From the NCBI GenBank assembly GCA_022925895.1, contig JAKSYS010000609.1, positions 1 through 38,075 of the forward strand: a DNA stretch of 38,075 nucleotides. Reading direction: 5' to 3'. Made by a program: the position numbers and the translations under genes. The notes beneath the pieces were generated by a model, which saw only the letters and a program-made list of their open reading frames with translations, was not told the DNA's origin and did not search any database. This stretch comes from Fragilaria crotonensis (Eukaryota; Bacillariophyta; Fragilariophyceae; Fragilariales; Fragilariaceae). Each line of letters opens with the position of its first letter. The stretch's first letter is position 1. Below, in pieces: positions 22,801 through 32,399 of the stretch.

Positions 22801-23285
22801 CAGCTCGAACCTCTACCTCTGCACAATTGTAACAGCTGAGTCATCGGTGACACGGATTCCTCCTCCTCTGTTGTTGGACAGGCATGATGATAATGGTTGG
22901 GAAAATGTCATGACGTGCCAACAAATTAAGTTGGTACCAGAAACGCATCAAACAGCGCCCACCAGATTTTGATATTTGACAAAACGTATCTGCATGTACT
23001 AATGGAGCAACCTTAAGTGCAGGAAATTCAAAAGTCTATATAAATCAAACAAATTAACGATTTTTAACCGCCAACACTCCTTGAAGCACGGACCTGTTTT
23101 TGACTAGGTCCAGTTCAAAAGTCATACATTAAAGCATATGATTTTTGGCATGTACCAATGCTCTACACGTCGTATATACTAGAGTCTACGGCAAACGGAC
23201 ATTAGGTACACCTGGAAATCATATACTAATCGTATGACTTTCGTGCTAATACCTGCACTGGAACATATGCTAGCCTCAGTTATCT
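19861..23285 (-). mobile_element. Crypton-like unit, copy 4 (right end of the array)
   Basis: Last unit, about 3,425 bp. It ends with the normal right-end sequence GCCTCAGTTATCT at 23285, after which non-repeat DNA begins (GTTGGTCC). The array therefore contains a whole number of units. This copy is shorter than copies 2 and 3 mainly through scattered 1-4 nt deletions. Confidence 0.75.
20498..22885 (-). pseudogene. Crypton tyrosine recombinase, copy 4, multiply frameshifted
   Basis: Same gene as copies 1-3, start at about 22885 and stop at 20498-20500. The longest fragments are 20974-21483 (169 aa) and 21496-21960 (154 aa, carrying S-A-H-G-L-R-K-G). The five-G run at 21422-21426 leaves the recombinase tail and C-terminal domain in one frame, which suggests that five Gs is the ancestral state. 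Other breaks are small deletions relative to copies 2 and 3, for example around 21780, 21060, 20930 and 20610. Confidence 0.7.
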
Positions 23286-23526
23286 GTTGGTCCTTGTGAA
23301 TCTCTGCGGATTTGCATTCCAATCGGATCTCACAGCGTCGCTTGTGCTCGTCTGGCCCACCGGCCCACCGCTCACCGCACATACTGTAGTACCTCGACCG
23401 TAACTTGCCGACTGCAGCAGTCCAGTACCTGGTACCAGAGTCTGATGCCCAGCATCAAGATCATTCGTAAAAATCATCGTCGGAGCTTCGAGTAGGAGTG
23501 CCTGTCATAATGCAAACATAACAATC

Positions 23527-24889
23527 ATGAGCCATGTTACTGGCCTCGCAGCGGCGATTCGGGCAGCCACAGGTACGACGTTCTACTATCCGACTTCACT
23601 CATTCTGACAAAGCAACACTCTTACATTTGGTTCCGCAGAATCCGAAACATTCGATCTCGGCGGACAGACCGTCTCCACCATTACCAATACCATCCAATC
23701 CGCCTTTTCAAAGCCTCTTCCTCTTGGACATGATGGAGACAAGAACAAAATGATTCGTTTGACATTTGTCACTGGTGCTGGGAAACTGGGTCGTCAAAAG
23801 TATGACCCGGACGCCGCCAAGGCTGTCACGTCGACTCTGCGGGATTTGGGTTACGAGGAAGACCGCGGAGCATCGTGTGTCGTCGAGTGTGCCGGATCCT
23901 TCAAATTGCAGCACGATACAGGGAAGAATCTCAAAACTGTGGTGGTCTTCCCCAAAATTGAGGGAGCGACGCAAGACTCGAGTCGACCCGGTGGTACGAA
24001 CGGTTCCAAACAACATCCGACAATACTTGAGGAGGGGTCACAAGAACACATGATTGCAACGTCGTCCATGACTGTGTTTCAGCGCATGTTATCTAGTAAA
24101 TGCCCCTCGTGGAGTCAGAAAAAGGGATGTGCCACAGCCTTGGAATCCCTGCGGTTGCAGATGGCGGAGCTCGATGCCAAACTAGTCAAAGGTACACCCC
24201 TCGATCCCGCCGAACAAGATTTCTATGATACAGTGTCGCACCTGGACGATAAGGAAGAGCATGTGCGGACTGAGATGCACAATCAGGTGGAACGGGGAGA
24301 CATTACGGCATGGGAACTAGAATTGCTGTTGAAACTCAATGCCGAACGCATCACGGCGTTGCAGCAAGACAAGACCAGCAAAAAGCCTCTAATCGACAAG
24401 GCGCTCCAGCGCAAGAAGGTATTGACCAACATGGTTCCCAAGGAACCACACAATCTACGTCATGAAGTTACTATTCGTAAGCTTCGTAAGGAACTCCTGC
24501 CCTTTCTCCACATGGAAGAGGAGCAAAAGGGGCGATTACGGAGTGTCAAGGAAACGCAAATGATGGCCCGGAAGGATGAACTCGAGCATGAGATTGCCGC
24601 TTTAGAGGAGGACAGTCGAGGATGGTTTGAGGACGAGGACGCCTTTCAATCCCGTGTATATGCCAGCCGTGCTTCCTTTGCAGCAACACATTCCAAACCC
24701 AAGGTAAAAAAAGTTGCGGCCTCTTCGACAGGACAAGGCGCCCGAAAGACTGTGGGTGACAATCAAAAGTGGGTCCTGCCTGGCGATATTAAAAAAGGCA
24801 TCGCCTCAGGAGCCAATGCCAGTGGTCCCAATAAAAAGAAGAACAAGTCCAAGACTGGGACTGTATTTGGTGCCATGATGATTGATGAT

Positions 24890-24921
<32 letters not shown>

Positions 24922-25279
24922 TGACGGCATGATGAAGTCTGTGACAAACAAGCAACAAGCGACGAATCGCAATACTCCAGTCGATATTTCCATGGATTCA
25001 GCAGATGCAAAGAAGCAGGCAAGCGGTGCCCGAAAGAAGAAAAAGGGCAAGAAACAGGATCATGATCAAAGCGAGGACCGCGCCTTGGATCAAGCGTTCG
25101 CTCAACAACAAAAGGCAAAACGAAAAAAGGAGGAGGAGGAAGCCAAACGGAAGCAAGTGGCACACCCAGCCATTGCTTTCGTTCGCGACCACGTGCTTCC
25201 TCTTTTGGCTGCAATCATCACTTGGTTCGTCACTCTCCTGGTCGGCAAACCAAAAAAGCGTAAAGATAAGGGGCGATAG
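23527..25279 (+). CDS. Tail-anchored, lysine- and aspartate-rich protein of unknown function (2 exons)
   Basis: Exon 1 is 23527-23572, the intron 23573-23639 (67 bp, GT-AG), and exon 2 23640-25279. The join is in phase and yields about 561 aa. The N-terminal third is compact (I-R-L-T-F-V-T-G-A-G-K, later A-G-S-F-K-L-Q-H-D-T-G-K-N-L-K, V-V-F-P-K) and looks like a conserved domain I cannot name. The middle is helical and charged, probably coiled coil. A run of 14 Asp is encoded by a GAY microsatellite at 24885-24926, followed by Lys/Arg-rich stretches. A single hydrophobic segment of about 18 residues (534-551, L-P-L-L-A-A-I-I-T-W-F-V) ends in a basic tail, the layout of a tail-anchored membrane protein. 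The intron and downstream frame make a gene likely; function is unknown. Confidence 0.8.
24885..24927 (+). repeat. GAY trinucleotide microsatellite coding poly-Asp
   Basis: Consecutive GAT/GAC codons produce an acidic tract in frame. Mixed GAT and GAC use argues that the protein tract is tolerated or selected, and that it is not a fresh slippage product. Confidence 0.85.
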
Positions 25280-25791
25280 ATAGAATACAAATATAATGTG
25301 GCGGCATATATTCTTAGCGTTATCAGATTTCAATGATGTTGGAACCCTCCTTTAGTTGGGCTGTTGTCGTTACGTAAGGCATGCATGAATCTCCACTAGG
25401 AACAAGGTCCGCTGAGTGACAGGGACAGATGGCCCCTTGCCTCAGACTAAAATTGAAGTCCCTCGTAAGAAAGAGACGAAAATCAAACCAACTTTTCTCA
25501 TTACGGACAGCCATGATACAATGCAGAAATTCTTTAATCAAGCCTCGTTCACATCACTTTCAGGCTGCTTCAACGGAACAAAGTCTTCCAATGTTGCTTC
25601 CGTCGCAAAATCCTGCGGATTTCGCGGAAGAGTCATTTCCATTTTTCTTAACTCGCTACCCTGGTCGCTCGACCTACAGGCCGCCAACGATCTTTCGCAG
25701 GTTCACAACTTATATGACATCTGGAAACGATTTGTCAATGGCTAAACTCAATCTCCAAAGGAGTGCAAGCATTCGATAGCAAGCCTCTTTG
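25280..25791. other. Interval between convergent genes
   Basis: It lies between the 3' ends of the tail-anchored gene and the MOSC gene. Plus-strand open frames (25416-25745 and 25429-25779) look like antisense shadows. A minus-strand stretch of about 34 codons from an ATG near 25646 to a TGA near 25542 has a protein-like composition (F-A-T-E-A-T-L-E-D-F-V-P-L-K), which could be a small exon or relic. No terminator was identified. Confidence 0.35.
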
Positions 25792-26607
25792 CTACGCAAG
25801 TCGAACGGCATCGCCAACGCGCACCGTTCCAGGATAAAGAACCTTGGCGTACCATCCTCGAAGTCCATCCGAGACATCCAATTGAGAAATAAACTTTTGA
25901 CATTGATCAATCCGCTGCTTGGGGGTAAGATTTTCATCATTGATGTATGGCAATTTGCAGAGGTTGGCACATGGTTCAATGGGTTCCGTTATTTCCAAAA
26001 GCACTTGTTCGCCAATGCTCACTTTCCCACCTGCACGAAACGATGAATGAACAACGCCGTCAATCAACAGATTCTCTCCCAGATCTCCATCCAGACCGGC
26101 CGGGTGCATGGAACGAAGGTACTCCATGGAATCTGACGTTAGGATCGAAACAGCGCGGTCCAAAGTCGATTGAAGAGCCACTGTACGATAGTGGTTGTAA
26201 TCTCCCTCGACACCTTGGGCCGAAATGGAAATGCTGAGTTGAGTGTCCTTGCGCGTGGTGTACTCTCGTGACGACGGTTTGGAGGTATCTTTGTTGTAAG
26301 CCCGAGACGCTGTTCGAATAATGTGACCAACTTTATCGGAATTTTCCTTCTCTTCTAACATTGTTGTCGTCTGGAATGAATTCTCATTGTCGCCGGCTGC
26401 CACAACCACAGATGCAGCTGTAGGAAGCTGTTTATCACTCAGAAATGCCTTGACTTGATCGATGGATTTTTGGAGCCAGGAATACATCACTGCTGACGAC
26501 TGTTGCTTAATCCGCGTTGAAAAGCATGATTGAGGATGCAGAAAGCCAGCAACGGCAGAAGAGACGGCCAAAAGGATGGCAACTAAGACCTTGTTGTTGC
26601 GCATCAT
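25792..26607 (-). CDS. MOSC-domain protein with plastid-targeting pre-sequence
   Basis: The open frame extends to 26802, but the Met pair at codons 66-67 (start 26607) opens a classical signal peptide (basic M-M-R-N-N-K, then V-L-V-A-I-L-L-A-V). It ends A-V-A-G-F, close to the diatom ASAF-type plastid cleavage motif with an essential aromatic residue. From this start the protein has 271 aa. A MOSC domain occupies about residues 125-271: G-E-N-L at 178-181, G-x-x-V-x-I-G-E at about 194-200, the conserved cysteine in E-P-C (C213), and a terminal G-x-V-R-V-G-D-A-V-R-L. Known: MOSC proteins bind sulfur through this Cys and act in molybdenum-cofactor sulfuration or related reduction chemistry. Residues 26-120 are a variable linker. 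Exact substrate unknown. Confidence 0.8.
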   Translation of the reverse strand: MMRNNKVLVAILLAVSSAVAGFLHPQSCFSTRIKQQSSAVMYSWLQKSIDQVKAFLSDKQLPTAASVVVAAGDNENSFQTTTMLEEKENSDKVGHIIRTASRAYNKDTSKPSSREYTTRKDTQLSISISAQGVEGDYNHYRTVALQSTLDRAVSILTSDSMEYLRSMHPAGLDGDLGENLLIDGVVHSSFRAGGKVSIGEQVLLEITEPIEPCANLCKLPYINDENLTPKQRIDQCQKFISQLDVSDGLRGWYAKVLYPGTVRVGDAVRLA

Positions 26608-27387
26608 CTTGTGAACGACGTGCGACAAGGACTGAAGTGCAACAACAATAAGACGAGCATACGGGAGCCCGTGTATCTGCCGTTTGACCGCGCGTACAAG
26701 TACCAGGTATGGAAGCAGTATCTTCTCACACACAGGCATCGGATGTAAATCCTGAATGCGGATCGGACAGGGAAGCTGCTCGGCGAATGAGAAATTTGGC
26801 AACCTTCGATTCAGAATTAACCGTTGTTTTCCAGACCTGTTCAGACTTCAGACTGTGATACGCAGGTCCCGTAATTGATTGTTATACGCGAAGATTATTT
26901 ATTGTAGAAGTCGCTGGGTTTGAATTTATATATGGTATACAGATTTGAATGTTAATAGGCATGACACCCTCGGGAGGGCACTATGATATTGCGCATTGTA
27001 CTCGGAGTACTTCTACCGGTAGTATGTGTATCATACATGTTTCGTACCATCTATCGTATGTGTGAAATGCCCGACTCTTCACGTTTGATAGAAAGCTACC
27101 GCCACCAACCAACCTGGTATCATACTCGTACAAAATGTACCTCCTTGCTACTGTAGTTGCACGTGGCACGTGGCATGCGGAAGTTGCATACACAGACGTC
27201 TGCATCCAACAGTCACTTTTCCCTCCCAAACTCGAATATCTGCACTGGCACATCTCTAAATTTTAAACGCTGGGGTTGCTCTTCTCAAAATTCGGCTCCC
27301 TTCGCCTGCGCATCGACATAGCACTGCGCCCATCCTCTCCTCGCACACCACCACCAAAGGAGCACCTTCCGCGTGTGAAACTTGAGG
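26608..27387. promoter_or_regulatory. Divergent intergenic region
   Basis: Lies between the minus-strand MOSC start and the plus-strand small gene at 27388, so it probably holds both promoters. A perfect palindrome GTACTCGGAGTAC occurs at 26998-27010. Open frames of 90 and 77 aa on minus have no support. Confidence 0.4.
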
Positions 27388-27723
27388 ATGTTTACGCCCG
27401 ATCGTGCTGCCCACTGTGCAGTCAAGGTGCAAGATGTAACTGATGAAACCATCTCCATAGTTGGCGACATTATGTATGCCGTGTGTCAACTGAATACCCC
27501 CGTCGATTCATCGCTGACCATGTCACCGGATTGCGATAAAACTGCCTCCATTGAAGTCAATTATGATGGTGTATCGGATACTATTATCACTGCAGCAGCT
27601 GAAGGAGGTGATCCGGTTGAATCCGTCATTGTGGTTCCTCGACGACGCGCCTCCCCGAAAACACGTGCTCGTCCCTCTCTGACGGGCATGGTGCGTCGAA
27701 CGAAGAAGGACCGAGGCGATTGA
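27388..27723 (+). CDS. Hypothetical small protein, 111 aa
   Basis: The ATG at 27388 gives 111 residues: an N-terminal region with alternating hydrophobic and polar residues (A-V-K-V-Q-D-V-T-D-E), a middle with T/S/D content, and a very basic C-terminus (P-R-R-R-A-S-P-K-T-R-A-R, M-V-R-R-T-K-K-D-R). Composition and GC look coding and the opposite frame is weaker. No domain was recognised. The basic end could suit a nucleic-acid-binding or nuclear protein, but this is only a guess. Confidence 0.5.
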   Translation: MFTPDRAAHCAVKVQDVTDETISIVGDIMYAVCQLNTPVDSSLTMSPDCDKTASIEVNYDGVSDTIITAAAEGGDPVESVIVVPRRRASPKTRARPSLTGMVRRTKKDRGD

Positions 27724-28163
27724 TGATTGTACTTTACCGATAGTCAGGTTTCATGACCAAGATGGTGGTTTGGGTCTGCACGACACATGAGATTAAGGTG
27801 AGATCATGACAAGAGATGCAAACATAATGCCTCTCGGCGGATAGAGGGTGCTACGTAGTGCATAAATGGTACATAGGAACAAGCGAAAACGATTGGGCAG
27901 AAGTCGTCGAAGATCACGACGCATGTGACTTCAAAATGCAGTGAACATCTGTATGATGCCTCAGGGCTAAGGCTCCGCAGAATGACAAAGTCTACAGAAT
28001 GATGATTAAACAAAAGCCGGTGCGTTTCACTCTGCTGTAAAAGCTCCTCCAACTCTCCATAGCACAAGTACATCGAAATACGACCCATTCACGAAGATGA
28101 CTGTTCCTTGTAGAGTTACCAAGTTCGCTAAGAACGTGCCACACTATCGCTTCCGTGGTACCT
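27724..28163. other. Intergenic, 3' region of converging genes
   Basis: Convergent 3' ends of the 111-aa gene and the coiled-coil gene. No further gene, repeat or RNA was recognised. Confidence 0.4.
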
Positions 28164-29417
28164 TCAGCCGTTACGGCGAAAGGGTACGAAATCACTTATA
28201 TCGTCATCGCTGTCGCTGTCCTCCACGGTACACGAAGTCGGTGGTACTGCTTGGTCACCACCAATGTCAACACCGATGGAAGCTCCTCCAAACTGCCGAT
28301 CCATACGAATACGACCGACCAGATGTGGATGTTGCTGGACGGCCCGATTGTCATGTTGACGAGCAGCCTCCGTATTGCAACCATTGGAGCGTGTATAAGG
28401 ATTGGAGGGCAGCTCTCCACGTCGCTGTTGCTGCGTCAGCGGCTGTTGTTGGTACATTTCTCTTGGAGGTACTCGTTGAACTCGTTGCCGATACATTTCT
28501 GTCAATGCCTCGAGCTCTCGTGTTTGCTCCTGAGTGTCGTTGAGCTCTTTCTCGAGTTCCTGAATGGTCGTGCGAAGACGGATCAGTTGCGATTTCAAAG
28601 TGGTTCGTTTCTGCTCCCGGAGCCTGGCTCGATCCTTTGCCTCGCCCAAGGCGATACGAGAGTCGTTGTACGCGTGTTCGGCGACTTGACGTGCGACAAA
28701 GGCTAGTTGATAGGCGATTAATGCTGAATGATGTGGATATTCTGAATCCTCCTTGCTGATCGCGTTGTCATTGTGCGTTGAAGCGGATGCTGCCATGGCC
28801 TCGTCGTGCCATGCATCTTGCAGTGCGTCGGTCGATCCTGATTCGGATGGGAGTGACTGTGACTCTCTCATATGATTTTCTGCACCGTCTTCTTCCGTCA
28901 CGTCAACACCATGAATGTGTAAAAAGGCGTGACTCATGGCCGTATCGAGTCCACATTCAGCCGACGTGAGTTTGAGCCGTTTCACGGTCGCACGAAACGT
29001 TCGAGATTCTTCACAAAAATCTCGTCGTTGCTGTTCGGCATGTTCCTGTAAGAATGCAACTCGCTGTTGTTGGTATTGGTGTTCGGTAGACGAAGTGTCT
29101 GACGTTATAACAATAGAAGTAGTACTTGTAGCATCAGGAATAGCACACAATGGCAGTGATGGCAACGACTGGGATGACATGGTTTGCTGAATTTCACGTT
29201 GGAACTGTGTCGCTTCGTCTTGCGCTCGTGCCGTGCGTTGCATCATGGTTTCGCGGTCCTGTCGCAATTGTTCTGCCTGTCGCAACATATCCTCCTTGGA
29301 TTCCGCGAGTTGGGAGGTTTCGCGCCGTGCGTCCTCAATGCCTCGATTCAGAAACTGATACTTGTCCATAATATTGGACATGGCGTCCGAAGTAGAAGTG
29401 GATGACAACGACGACAT
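28164..29417 (-). CDS. Coiled-coil protein, 417 aa, function unknown
   Basis: Single exon, ATG at 29415-29417. Residues about 20-75 are heptad-rich with Q/E/R (M-D-K-Y-Q-F-L-N-R-G-I-E-D-A-R-R-E). A Ser/Thr-rich linker follows, then charged helices at about 110-150 and a strong coiled coil at about 245-310 (L-R-E-Q-K-R-T-T-L-K-S-Q-L-I-R-L). The Q- and P-rich C-terminal section ends in an acidic patch with S-D-S-D-D-D-I-S-D-F, likely a phosphorylation-prone tail. No membrane segment or signal was seen. It faces GET3 head-to-head across 614 bp, so the two may share a promoter region. It could be a cytoskeletal or basal-body type protein, but nothing in the sequence proves this. Confidence 0.7.
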   Translation of the reverse strand: MSSLSSTSTSDAMSNIMDKYQFLNRGIEDARRETSQLAESKEDMLRQAEQLRQDRETMMQRTARAQDEATQFQREIQQTMSSQSLPSLPLCAIPDATSTTSIVITSDTSSTEHQYQQQRVAFLQEHAEQQRRDFCEESRTFRATVKRLKLTSAECGLDTAMSHAFLHIHGVDVTEEDGAENHMRESQSLPSESGSTDALQDAWHDEAMAASASTHNDNAISKEDSEYPHHSALIAYQLAFVARQVAEHAYNDSRIALGEAKDRARLREQKRTTLKSQLIRLRTTIQELEKELNDTQEQTRELEALTEMYRQRVQRVPPREMYQQQPLTQQQRRGELPSNPYTRSNGCNTEAARQHDNRAVQQHPHLVGRIRMDRQFGGASIGVDIGGDQAVPPTSCTVEDSDSDDDISDFVPFRRNG

Positions 29418-30031
29418 GATGATCGTTAGAGTGATTGTCGTTCAAAGTATGTGCAAGTGTGGAGCAACTGCATCAATGTGAGATGGAAGGTCTTTGCTTT
29501 GAGTCTACCTGGTACTTTACCCGGTACAACGAATACCGTGGCCATTGGTCTGATACATGAGCCATGATTTTGTTGTTTGTTGGGATGGTGAAACAATTGA
29601 TGTGCTACTCTAGGCTCTAGTAGAGTGCGGGAATTGTGAGTTTGGGTTTGGGTACTGTTACGAAGAGTTGGTACTAGGATTACAAGGTACTTGTGCGTTG
29701 TACCTTGTACCTCGGAGGGAGCCCGTTCCTTGTCCTTGGCCCCAGTGGATATGGGACTCAAAGCCTGCGTTCTGGGAACTCGGAGGCTCGGCTACGTAAG
29801 ATTCAAATTCGGGATATGTATCTATGTTAGGGATTTCCGTCTGCCCCTCTATCGGAAATAGAAGCCACACGAAACGCCAAGCGTGCGTGCGGCTCCCGTG
29901 AGTGGACCGCAATGACGGCATATGATCAATCACAGCAACAATCCAATAAGACTGTTCTATTCTATTGGATCAGCGAGCTGCTTCCCTCATTGTTGTTCGA
30001 TAACTATCTCTCGTTCACTTAAAAAGAAATC
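29418..30031. promoter_or_regulatory. Bidirectional promoter region (coiled-coil gene / GET3)
   Basis: 614 bp between two divergent starts. Minus-strand open frames here (29426-29761, 29658-29933) lack codon bias or domains. No canonical TATA box was identified with confidence; a GGTACTTGT/GGTACAACG-like group of GTAC-containing words lies at 29510-29710. Confidence 0.4.
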
Positions 30032-31413
30032 ATGGCGGACGAAGACCTGGAACTCCCTGATCCTTCCTTGAAGAATATTCTTGATCAAGAATCTCTGCAG
30101 TGGGTGTTTGTCGGTGGCAAGGGCGGTGTCGGAAAGACAACCACGTCGTGCTGCCTCGGCGTGCAATTGGCCAAGTGTCGTAAGAAGGTAGGTGTTCGTG
30201 TTTCAGCATTGCAGTGCTTTTATACTATATTTGTTGTGCGCTGCGTGTGCGTGTGTGAGCACTCTTATTCGTTGTCGATCACGGTATCCATGGTCTTTAA
30301 TAGCACTTTCCGCTTTCCGATTATCCAATCCCAAATAACTAATTACTAATAACGTCCCCTCACGCGGACACACACAGGTCCTGATTGTTTCGACCGACCC
30401 GGCGCACAATTTGAGTGATGCCTTTTGTCAAAAGATTGGTCGTGAACCAACGCCAATCAATGGTTTTGACAACCTCAGTGCCATGGAAATTGATGCCAAC
30501 GATGACATGGAGGAGATGCAACGATCCATGGAGGCCGCCACTAGTGAGGACGATACCGGCTTGCAGAGTCTCATGGCCGAACTCACATCGTCAATTCCTG
30601 GAATCGATGAGGCCATGAGCTTTTCGGAACTCATGAAGCAAGTTCAGAATTTGGACTTTGATGTTGTTGTCTTTGATACAGCCCCAACCGGCCACACGTT
30701 GCGCTTGTTGAGTTTCCCAACCATTCTCGAGAAGGCACTTGGAAAGGTTATGGATTTGAAGGACCGCTTTGGTGGACTGATCGGACAAGCCTCGGCCATG
30801 TTTGGAGGGGGCTCGAATCCTGGACAAATGCAAGATATGTTGTTGGGACGATTGGAGGAGACTCGCGCTGTGATTAATAAAGTTAACGATGCCTTTCAAG
30901 ATCCAGCATTGACCACCTTTGTAAGTTTGATGCATGCCTGTGTTTCCTTGGAGATGAATGTTGATTACTTTTTGACCGCATTGCCCTGATCAATGTTGTA
31001 AAACCGTCAAAATCTCATCAACCCCAACATTAATTGCACAGGTTTGCGTCTGCATCCCGGAATTCCTCTCCATCTACGAGACAGAACGTCTCGTACAAGA
31101 GCTTTCCAAATTCGGCATTGATTCTCACAACATTGTTGTCAACCAAGTCCTCTTCCCCGAAAAGGACGCGGAAGAACTCGGCGAATGGTACGATTCCAAC
31201 AAGGCCAAGTTACCCAAGGAGGCCCAGGAAATCTGTGCCAAACTTATGGCACGCAAGCGCATGCAAGACAAGTATATTGGACAATGCTTCGACCTCTATG
31301 GTGATGACTTTCATGTCATCCTCATGCCTCTATTGGATTATGAAGTACGTGGTGTCGAAAAGATTAAGGTCTTTTCGGAGCTTTTGATCAATCCTGTTGA
31401 TTTGGAGGAATGA
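30032..31413 (+). CDS. GET3: GET3/ASNA1 (ArsA family) ATPase, 3 exons, 356 aa
   Basis: Exons 30032-30187, 30378-30920 and 31042-31413 join in phase through GT-AG introns of 190 and 121 bp. The protein has the usual length of cytosolic GET3. The deviant Walker A is [10 protein letters not shown] (28-37), switch [11 protein letters not shown] (59-68) with the catalytic Asp66, and switch [12 protein letters not shown]. The family block [15 protein letters not shown] begins exon 3. Known role: a homodimeric ATPase that delivers tail-anchored membrane proteins to the ER. The zinc-binding C-x-x-C of yeast and animal GET3 aligns with C298-A-K-L301, so the second Cys is lost. No plastid or mitochondrial pre-sequence is seen, so a cytosolic location is inferred. 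Confidence 0.95.
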
Positions 31414-31719
31414 AAAAGCGGTGATCGTTGAATACTTTGAACTGCAAGGATGATTTGATCCGTAATTCTGGACTACAGTAGTCATTTTCAGTACTAGTAG
31501 GTCTCTAGAAGTGATACGTCGATACATGTGAAAGGAAGTAGACCGTCAACTTTAATAGCTACACTGGAGTATTAGCGGTAGTACGACTTCATCAAGCCCA
31601 CTCAGAGTCTTCTACGATATGGCCCGAGCCAAAGTAGTTTCATCGCAAACCAGTTGGTAGTTGTATTCATAGCTTGTCGGAACGATACTACATTCAAACG
31701 CCACATGCACCTTTCCATA
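31414..31719. other. Interval between convergent GET3 and globin genes
   Basis: Short 3' interval with no further gene recognised. The two genes end toward each other. Confidence 0.4.
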
Positions 31720-32334
31720 TTACTCCGACTCATTAGCTTCCTCCGCACCCTCAATCATGCTGGTGCTTACAATATCATAAATACGCGCCCACGCAGTCTT
31801 GATCTCACTGGTAAACTTCTCCCCCAACACCTGTTGCAACGTATCCATGAGAGCCCGTCCGACCACAGCATAATGTGCCGGAAGTGCCCCATATTTCGCA
31901 TGCTTTTTGCCCAAATCGTGCAAAATTTCCATAAGTGGATCCAAGTCGGGGGCCAACAAACTGATGGCCGTATTGATGGTCGCAATGACTCCAGTCGCGT
32001 GTTCCATGAAACGTTCGGATTTGAAAAGCTCTTCCGAGCCAATCTCGAAGCCGCGAGTGAAACGGAACATGCCGTACACTTCCGGGGCAATTTCGAAGAT
32101 TCTATGAAAGCAGAGAATGAAGTGAGTTGTTTGTTGGTTGACGGCAAAGTGGTATCAACGTGTCGTGGACACGACAGTCATTGTGGTCACTGCCGGCAGG
32201 ATAAGTAGACATGGAACAGGCTTCAGCAAGATGACTCAATGAACGTACCGTCGGAAGAGCATTTCGCCCGCCACTTCTTCATAGTTTTCTATTTCCGTAA
32301 CGATCTTCCATGATTGAATTACCTGTGCTGCCAT
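31720..32334 (-). CDS. Globin (single-domain, neuroglobin/flavohemoglobin-like), 2 exons, 155 aa
   Basis: Exon 1 (32334-32249, ATG at 32332-32334) joins exon 2 (32101-31720) across a 147 bp GT-AG intron. Codon R29 is split in phase. The 155-residue length is that of a globin domain. The A-helix W is at position 9; the C/CD region is A-P-E-V-Y-G-M-F (34-41); the distal His is H63 in F-M-E-H-A-T; the proximal His is H96 in G-K-K-H-A-K-Y. So both haem-facing histidines are present. Known: such globins bind O2 and NO in the cytosol and, with a reductase partner, detoxify NO or sense gases; no reductase domain is attached here. A mobile element sits only 57 bp upstream of the start codon, so its promoter may be partly transposon-derived. 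Confidence 0.85.
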
Positions 32335-32390
32335 GGTTGACGTCTGGTGGTTGTCAAAGTTTCGGAATGTGAGTTTTCGTGATAATCAAC

Positions 32391-32399
32391 GTTTCTTGA
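32391..32399 (+). repeat. Left 9 bp target-site duplication of MULE-like element
   Basis: GTTTCTTGA here is identical to 33443-33451. Confidence 0.9.

Noticed and set aside
2010-23285. Long terminal repeats of a retroelement as explanation of the tandem copies
   Set aside because: No reverse transcriptase, RNase H or gag-like frame is present; the whole unit, not only its ends, is repeated, and the enzyme is a tyrosine recombinase.
1993-23302. CTTGTGAAT on both sides of the array (about 1994 and 23293) as a target-site duplication
   Set aside because: The two copies sit at different distances from the element ends, so they do not fit a simple duplication; the 9 bp match may be chance.
24763-25333. 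Minus-strand frames opposite the poly-Asp and Lys-rich region
   Set aside because: Serine, histidine and phenylalanine runs are the antisense of GAY and AAG codons of the real gene.
26608-26802. Upstream 65-codon extension of the MOSC protein
   Set aside because: The signal peptide and plastid motif require the Met at 26607; the extension would bury them.
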